64,000 nucleotides of DNA, from the NCBI GenBank assembly GCA_964626965.1, contig CAZVHB010000006.1:5582-69581 (forward strand), read 5' to 3'. The position numbers and the translations under genes were made by a program. This document shows positions 60,105 to 64,000 of the stretch, piece by piece. This DNA is from CAZEPT01 sp964626965. Lineage in GTDB: Bacteria > Patescibacteriota > Minisyncoccia > Phycocordibacterales > UBA9973. The notes under the pieces were generated by a model. That model was not told the origin of the DNA and did no database searches. It saw only the letters and a program-made list of their open reading frames with translations. Numbering within the stretch: position 1 is the stretch's first letter; the number at the start of each line of letters is the position of its first letter.

Positions 60105-60172
60105 TGTCATTCCGGATGAGGTGAATTGCGAAGCAAGAGAGTATGCCCTGGGGTACTAGATCCGGAATCCAG
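60105..60172. repeat. CCGGAAT-type repeat, copy E (left half), abutting ruvC
   Basis: TGTCATTCCGGATGAGG runs to GATCCGGAATCCAG, matching the left part of copy C. Its last base touches the ruvC stop codon (TTA at 60173-60175 on this strand), so it may have inserted at the very end of ruvC. Confidence 0.8.
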
Positions 60173-60649
60173 TTACAAATGTAAATACGCAATTCCGGTG
60201 ATTCCAATTGCTACCGCATCAATCTCATCATCTGATGTTATTTTTTTATCAAAAGCAATTATCTTTGGAACCATAAATAGTATCGCTTTTTTATCAGATT
60301 TTCCATATCCAGTTACCGTAACTTTTATCTGAAGAGGGGTGTACTCATGAATATCGAGCCCATGTCTTCGTGCGGTAACGACAATCACTCCTCGTGCATG
60401 TGCTACGTGTATTCCGGTCTTTTGGTTCACTCCCATAAACAAGCTTTCAATACAGAGTATTTCTGGTTTGTACTCCACGCACACTTCTGAAACTCTTCTC
60501 TCTATCACTAAAAGCCGATCGGCAAAATTCCACTCCTTTTTTGTTTTGAAACATTCGGAATGCAGAAGATATTCTTTCTCACCTTTATTTTTTTGTATGA
60601 CCGCAATTCCAATTCGTTCAAAACCAGGGTCAATAGCCAAAATAATCAT
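60173..60649 (-). CDS. ruvC: Holliday junction resolvase RuvC
   Basis: RuvC cuts Holliday junctions moved by RuvAB. The 158-aa protein keeps the catalytic set: D7 (IIAxDPG-type start AIDPGF), E68 (LCIESLF), and D141/D144 (SDDEIDAVAIG). Basic and glycine residues (NQKTGIHVAHARGV) fit the DNA-binding face. TATACT lies 8 nt before the ATG, embedded in an AT-rich repeat. ruvB lies 1.4 kb away on the other strand; ruvA is not in the window. Confidence 0.95.
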   Translation of the reverse strand: MIILAIDPGFERIGIAVIQKNKGEKEYLLHSECFKTKKEWNFADRLLVIERRVSEVCVEYKPEILCIESLFMGVNQKTGIHVAHARGVIVVTARRHGLDIHEYTPLQIKVTVTGYGKSDKKAILFMVPKIIAFDKKITSDDEIDAVAIGITGIAYLHL

Positions 60650-60753
60650 ATAAAAGAAGTATAAATTATAAATGCCAAATGATAAAGAATTACCTATTGG
60701 GTGTGTTTTGTTTTGACTTCATAATTTAGCATTTATCCTTTATAATTAGTTCC
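60650..60753. repeat. AT-rich repeat pair forming the divergent ruvC-yebC control region
   Basis: At the left, TATAAATTATAAATGCCAAA provides the ruvC -10 on the minus strand. At the right, TTTAGCATTTATCCTTTATAAT provides the yebC -10, 7 nt before its ATG. The two units are inverted copies around about 45 bp of other sequence. Confidence 0.7.
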
Positions 60754-61284
60754 ATGTCCCACTCAAAATTTGCAAAAAACGAAGGCAAAAAAGCCAAGAC
60801 TGGTGCTCAAAAGAGTAAGCTCTTTACCAAAGCGGTCAAACTCATTATGACAGAAGCACGAGCGTGTAATGGAAATAAAGAAGCATCCGGACTCAAACGT
60901 GCAATAGAAAAAGCCAAAGAAATAGAAATGCCACTCGACAATATCGAACGTGCTATCAAAAAAGCAACCGAAGAAAAAAACAATCTCGAGAGTATCACGT
61001 ACGAAGCCTACGGTCCAGGAGGAGTACAGCTCGTGATCGAAGCACTCACTGAAAATAGAAACAAAGCCGCCCAAGAAGTCCGCGCTATTTTATCTAAAAA
61101 CGGCTGTAGTCTCGCTTCAGTCGGTGCAGTGACGTGGGCTTTTACTAAAAAGGGAATGGAATGGATCCCGAATGAAACTATGCCAGCACCAGTTGGAGCT
61201 GAAGGCGAACAACTAGAAAAAATCCTCGAAGAATTTGAAGATAATGACGAAGTGCAGGAAGTCTTTACGAATTTAACAGGGTAA
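60754..61284 (+). CDS. yebC: YebC/PmpR-family protein, shortened
   Basis: YebC proteins (TACO1 in mitochondria) help translation of difficult stretches such as polyproline, and some are called transcription regulators. The opening SHSKFAKNEGKKAKTGAQKS corresponds to the HSKWANIKHRK signature, followed by KLFTKAVKLIMTEAR and YEAYGPGGVQLVIEALTENR. At 176 aa it is about 65 residues shorter than usual; the middle-to-late domain is much reduced (WAFTKKGMEWIP then a short acidic end). The stop lies inside the terminator stem. Confidence 0.9.
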   Translation: MSHSKFAKNEGKKAKTGAQKSKLFTKAVKLIMTEARACNGNKEASGLKRAIEKAKEIEMPLDNIERAIKKATEEKNNLESITYEAYGPGGVQLVIEALTENRNKAAQEVRAILSKNGCSLASVGAVTWAFTKKGMEWIPNETMPAPVGAEGEQLEKILEEFEDNDEVQEVFTNLTG

Positions 61285-61324
61285 ACAAAAAAGCCACAGT
61301 AATTTGGCTTTTTTGTTTACCCTG
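61277..61324. terminator. Terminator of yebC with stop codon inside the stem
   Basis: A perfect 20-bp stem (61277-61296 with 61305-61324); TAA at 61282-61284 is in the left arm. Confidence 0.9.
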
Positions 61325-61392
61325 TTTTTATATAAATGTCATTGACACTGTATATTGATATGTCACAATGAAGGTAAATAAAAACAAAAGTA

Positions 61393-61926
61393 ATGAAAAA
61401 CAAAATAATCCTCAGTGGTGCTCCAAGCATCGACTTGGCATACTTTTTAAACACACTCGTGGAAAAAATTCCTCGTGCTGTCGGATTGGTTACGAGTCCC
61501 ATTCTGGCAGGTTTGAAAGTTGTCGGTCTTCGAATGCATCCTCTTCCTTTTGATGGAAATCATGAATTCGTTATTGCTCATCAAGATAATACTGATTCTA
61601 ATCTGTACGTAGATCATTATGGAATCTACGAAGATGCGCTCGAGCAAGTAGCGGAGTATGCATTGTCTCTCTTGGGGAAAGATTTTTCTCCGACAGATAT
61701 TTTATATCTTGGAGAGTTAGGGAAAATCCAACTCTCTTCTCCGTCATTTATTGCAACAGTCCGAAAGTATCTTGATCTGCCAAATAGTGCAATCCTGACT
61801 CTGTCAGATAGTTATAACAGTAAATTCACTAATGAATTTCGAAGACACCCACATGTTTCAGTAATTGATATTGAAAACACAACAGTGGAAGTAGTCTTGA
61901 AAAAGATCAGGGAACTATCAGGGTGA
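61393..61926 (+). CDS. Degenerate THEP1-like NTPase fold protein
   Basis: The layout follows THEP1-type nucleoside-triphosphatases: a P-loop strand, a GLVTSPIL segment like the family's GFyTeei, VGLRMHPL, an IAHQD segment, then LYLGELGKIQLSSPSF matching the family's IDEIGKMEL region. The P-loop reads SGAPSIDLA (8-16) with no GKT/GKS, and the Walker B acidic pair is altered. It is therefore probably catalytically dead or uses other chemistry. Stop TGA. It precedes ruvB, overlapping only the untranslated part. Confidence 0.5.
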   Translation: MKNKIILSGAPSIDLAYFLNTLVEKIPRAVGLVTSPILAGLKVVGLRMHPLPFDGNHEFVIAHQDNTDSNLYVDHYGIYEDALEQVAEYALSLLGKDFSPTDILYLGELGKIQLSSPSFIATVRKYLDLPNSAILTLSDSYNSKFTNEFRRHPHVSVIDIENTTVEVVLKKIRELSG

Positions 61927-62015
61927 ATAATTCACATAAACAAACAACAACATGCACTTTAAACGAAAGTTTTGAGTGTTTTTCTTTTCCTTCTCGTTTG
62001 CGATATACTGTACCC

Positions 62016-63017
62016 ATGGAAGAAAACACAGAAAAGCAATCATTTACAGCAGATACAAGACTCGATGTTACGCTCCGCCCGAGTTCTTTCGATGAATATA
62101 TTGGACAGACAAATATTAAAGAAAACATCAAGATTCTCCTCCAAGCTGCAAGTGAACGCAATCACCCAGCAGAACACATCCTTTTTTACGGACCACCTGG
62201 GCTCGGTAAAACAACCCTTGCTCATCTTATCGCCAAAGAAACCGGTCGCCAGATTCGTGTCACTTCAGGTCCAGCGATCGAAAAAGTAGGGGACTTGGCG
62301 TCGATTCTTACCAATCTTTCTCCTGGTGATATCCTCTTTATCGATGAAGTGCACAGGCTTAATAAAATGGTAGAAGAAGTGCTTTATCCAGCGATGGAGT
62401 CAGGCGTCATCGACATCATCATCGGTAAGGGACCGTCAGCGCGCTCTATTCAGCTCGATCTGCCAGCCTTTACTCTTATTGCAGCTACGACCCGTATCTC
62501 ACTCCTCTCAGCACCACTTCGTTCTCGTTTCTCTGGTGGTGTGTATCGTCTCGAATTCTATAGTCATGACGAGATAAAAGAAATCGTCAAACGCTCAGCA
62601 AAGATTCTCGATATTATGATCGATGAAGAAGGCCTCGATGAGATAGCTTCTCGTGCACGGTTTACTCCTCGTACCGCAAATTACTTCCTCAAGCGTTGCC
62701 GTGACTATGCGCAAGTCCACAAAAAAGATCTCGATAAAAAAACAGTCTTTCTTGCTCTTGCACTCTTGGGTATTGATGAGATGGGTCTCTCTGAAGCAGA
62801 CAGGATGATTCTTCTCTCACTTATTGAAAAATTCGGCGGTGGACCAGTCGGTCTTGGAACCCTTGCTGCTGCAACGTCTGAAGAAGACGCAACGATTGAA
62901 GAGGTGATAGAACCATACCTCCTCCAACAAGGCCTCATCGAACGCACTCCTCGTGGGCGTATTGCAACCAAAAAAGCCTATGAGCACTTAGGGTTTGAAT
63001 GGGTAGAGAAACAGTAA
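62016..63017 (+). CDS. ruvB: Holliday junction DNA helicase RuvB
   Basis: RuvB is the AAA+ motor that drives branch migration with RuvA. The 333-aa protein has DVTLRPSSFDEYIGQTNIKE, Walker A GPPGLGKTTLA, Walker B DILFIDEVHRL, sensor ATTRISLLSAPLRSRF and the winged-helix end (QGLIERTPRGRIATKKAYEH). A frame open to 61923 exists, but TATACT lies exactly 6 nt before the ATG at 62016, and homologues start there. The message is probably leaderless. Confidence 0.97.
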   Translation: MEENTEKQSFTADTRLDVTLRPSSFDEYIGQTNIKENIKILLQAASERNHPAEHILFYGPPGLGKTTLAHLIAKETGRQIRVTSGPAIEKVGDLASILTNLSPGDILFIDEVHRLNKMVEEVLYPAMESGVIDIIIGKGPSARSIQLDLPAFTLIAATTRISLLSAPLRSRFSGGVYRLEFYSHDEIKEIVKRSAKILDIMIDEEGLDEIASRARFTPRTANYFLKRCRDYAQVHKKDLDKKTVFLALALLGIDEMGLSEADRMILLSLIEKFGGGPVGLGTLAAATSEEDATIEEVIEPYLLQQGLIERTPRGRIATKKAYEHLGFEWVEKQ

Positions 63018-63026
63018 TACCAGAGC

Positions 63027-63055
63027 TTGACAAATTTTTTCTATTATGCTACACT
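63027..63055 (+). promoter_or_regulatory. Promoter-like element downstream of ruvB
   Basis: TTGACA, 17 nt, TACACT: a near-consensus promoter with no protein gene following. It may drive the possible RNA at 63152 or an extended rRNA precursor. A TTGTCCACA (DnaA-box-like) lies at 63103-63111. Confidence 0.6.
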
Positions 63056-63151
63056 CTTTCTAGATACGAATACAAGTGCTTTTACACAAGAAATACACAG
63101 TGTTGTCCACATATCGTTGTAGACAGTATTTTTTTATTGTGTAGTATACGT

Positions 63152-63290
63152 ATTGAGCTTGAAAAAGTCATAGATCTCTAAGCAATTAGTCCGTATGGAC
63201 TGGGTTCGCTGTTTGACAGGACGTTTTGGTGCTGCCGCTTGCACGGTAGATTTCTGGAACTATCCTTGATGCTTCAATTACTTTTTATAT
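63152..63290 (+). ncRNA. Possible structured non-coding RNA between ruvB and 16S rRNA
   Basis: A GC-richer island (about 63190-63260) in AT-rich DNA contains hairpins AGTCC-GTAT-GGACT and CTGCCG-CTTGCA-CGGTAG. Outer arms ATTGAGC (63152-63158) and GCTTCAAT (63271-63278) can pair with one bulge, and a T-rich stretch follows. It has no credible ORF. I could not match it to SRP RNA, tmRNA, RNase P or 6S RNA by eye. It might instead be part of the rRNA control region. Confidence 0.4.
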
Positions 63291-63422
63291 TTATATTTGA
63301 AGGATTGTTTAGAGATTTATGCTTTTTTCATAATTTAGTTTCAAAGAAACCATTATTTTAAAAGCAGAAAATAGTATTTCATCATACAGAATTATTCTGT
63401 TTGAGAAAAATACATAAAATGC

Positions 63423-63452
63423 TTGACAAGTATGCCCCAAAAAGCATATACT
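63423..63452 (+). promoter_or_regulatory. rRNA operon promoter
   Basis: TTGACA (63423-63428), 18-nt spacer, TATACT (63447-63452), with A-rich DNA just upstream that could act as an UP element. It is among the best consensus promoters in the window and lies about 235 nt before 16S. Confidence 0.8.
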
Positions 63453-63515
63453 GTCTCGTAGATGTCTGTGTAGATATTACAGGCATTTTTCTTTGACAAA
63501 AATTATACAAATTAC

Positions 63516-63675
63516 ATCTTTTAAGCACCAAAACATCGGGCTTAAAAGATACATTGCGCAAAAATAACTACATCGATATGTAGTTAAAACAGAACTATCA
63601 GAAACGTTTTGATAGTTACTTGTCTATTTTAGAATTAGCAATGTAAAAGCAACATTTGTTGCATATTTTACATTG
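63516..63675 (+). other. Four tandem hairpins in the 16S rRNA leader
   Basis: Perfect stems are at 63516-63526/63540-63550 (11 bp), 63566-63573/63578-63585 (8 bp), 63593-63600/63610-63617 (8 bp) and a two-part hairpin spanning 63639-63675 (10-bp outer stem with a bulge, 6-bp inner stem). They lie between the promoter and the mature 16S end and probably guide folding or processing of the precursor. Confidence 0.65.
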
Positions 63676-63686
63676 TCTTAAATGTT

Positions 63687-64000
63687 TTTAAACAGAGTTT
63701 GATTCTAGCTCAGGATGAACGCTGGCGGCGTGGATAAGGCATGCAAGTCGAACGGACTTTATTTTTCCAGAGAATGAGATTATATCAAGTTCAAAGGTCG
63801 CTTAAAGTTAGTGGCGAACGAGGTAGTAATATGTAGGAATGTACCCTAAAGTCGTGAATAATTCATCGAAAGGTGGACTAATACACGATGGTCTCGAGAG
63901 AGTAAAGATTTATCGCTTTAGGAACAGCCTGCACGGTATCAGCTAGTTGGTAGTGTAATGGACTACCAAGGCTATGACGCCTAGGGGAGGTGAGAGCCTG
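63687..64000 (+). rRNA. rrs: 16S ribosomal RNA, 5' part (continues beyond window)
   Basis: AGAGTTTGATTCTAGCTCAG at 63694 corresponds to positions 8-27 of the Escherichia coli gene, followed by GATGAACGCTGGCGGCGTG and GCATGCAAGTCGAACGG. The 5' end is placed about 7 nt before the first conserved block. The GTGGCGAACG and GGTAGTGTAATGGACTACCAAGG-type regions are also recognisable. About 314 nt are in the window. One base differs from the 27F primer consensus. Confidence 0.96.

Noticed and set aside
61923..62015. Upstream ruvB start overlapping the previous gene
   Set aside because: Sequence before 62016 is unlike RuvB, and a TATACT box lies 6 nt before the internal ATG.
63103..63111. Second origin suggested by TTGTCCACA before the rRNA genes
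   Set aside because: It is a single box with no cluster or AT-rich unwinding pattern distinct from the background.
63493..63498. Second rRNA promoter from a TTGACA in the leader
   Set aside because: No acceptable -10 lies 16-18 nt downstream; the nearby TATACA is only 6 nt away.
1..64000. CRISPR arrays, tRNA genes and insertion-sequence transposases
   Set aside because: I looked for regularly spaced repeats, T-arm-like GGTTCGAATC contexts and transposase motifs. The one GGTTCGAATC hit (about 5367) is inside comM and has no cloverleaf; no array or transposase was found.

Overview
The window is a chromosomal segment of a Candidate Phyla Radiation (Patescibacteria) bacterium, most likely of the Parcubacteria lineage. 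This rests on AT-rich DNA, compact core genes, a type IV secretion (T4SS-like) cluster with a PrgI-family protein and a split VirB4, several CPR-typical proteins of unknown function, and a 16S rRNA gene with a mismatch to the common 27F primer. TGA is used as a stop (VirB4 and the gene before ruvB), so this is not a recoded Gracilibacteria or Absconditabacteria genome. There is one 10-N assembly gap, inside a strong hairpin.

Layout. 1-11.9 kb: RNA metabolism and proteostasis (NYN protein, pnp, DksA-like, comM, rny, clpP, tig). 12-20.7 kb: oxygenase, HD protein, ppa, nusA, pilB, and two peptidoglycan peptidases. 21-27.2 kb: an operon of three proteins of unknown function. 27.5-30.5 kb: UvrD/PcrA helicase and rsmA. 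30.5-50.9 kb: a T4SS-like envelope cluster with a VirB6/TrbL-like channel protein, PrgI, split VirB4, pilin-like proteins fused to cell-wall hydrolases, and peptidoglycan-binding proteins. It is interrupted by an opposing UbiA gene and by a four-helix-bundle gene. 51-56 kb: the replication origin block jag-yidC-yidD-rnpA-rpmH / oriC / dnaA-dnaN and a DciA-like gene. 56-63 kb: PBP1A, tyrS, ruvC, yebC, a degenerate THEP1-like protein and ruvB. 63-64 kb: a possible structured RNA, the rRNA promoter and leader, and the 5' end of 16S rRNA.

Expression architecture. At least fourteen genes carry a TATAAT-like -10 box exactly 6 nt before the start codon, and others 7-8 nt before it. This implies pervasive leaderless mRNAs and lets several starts be corrected. 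pnp is an exception, with a long leader hairpin. Most transcription units end in long near-perfect bidirectional hairpins, and in several the stop codon lies inside the stem. Three dispersed repeat families occupy intergenic gaps, and one of them supplies the -10 box to several unrelated genes.

The strongest candidate for something new is the pair of adjacent genes at 45352-47793. An identical 374-bp pilin-like module is joined to two different peptidoglycan-cutting domains, a lytic transglycosylase and a D,D-carboxypeptidase, inside the secretion cluster.
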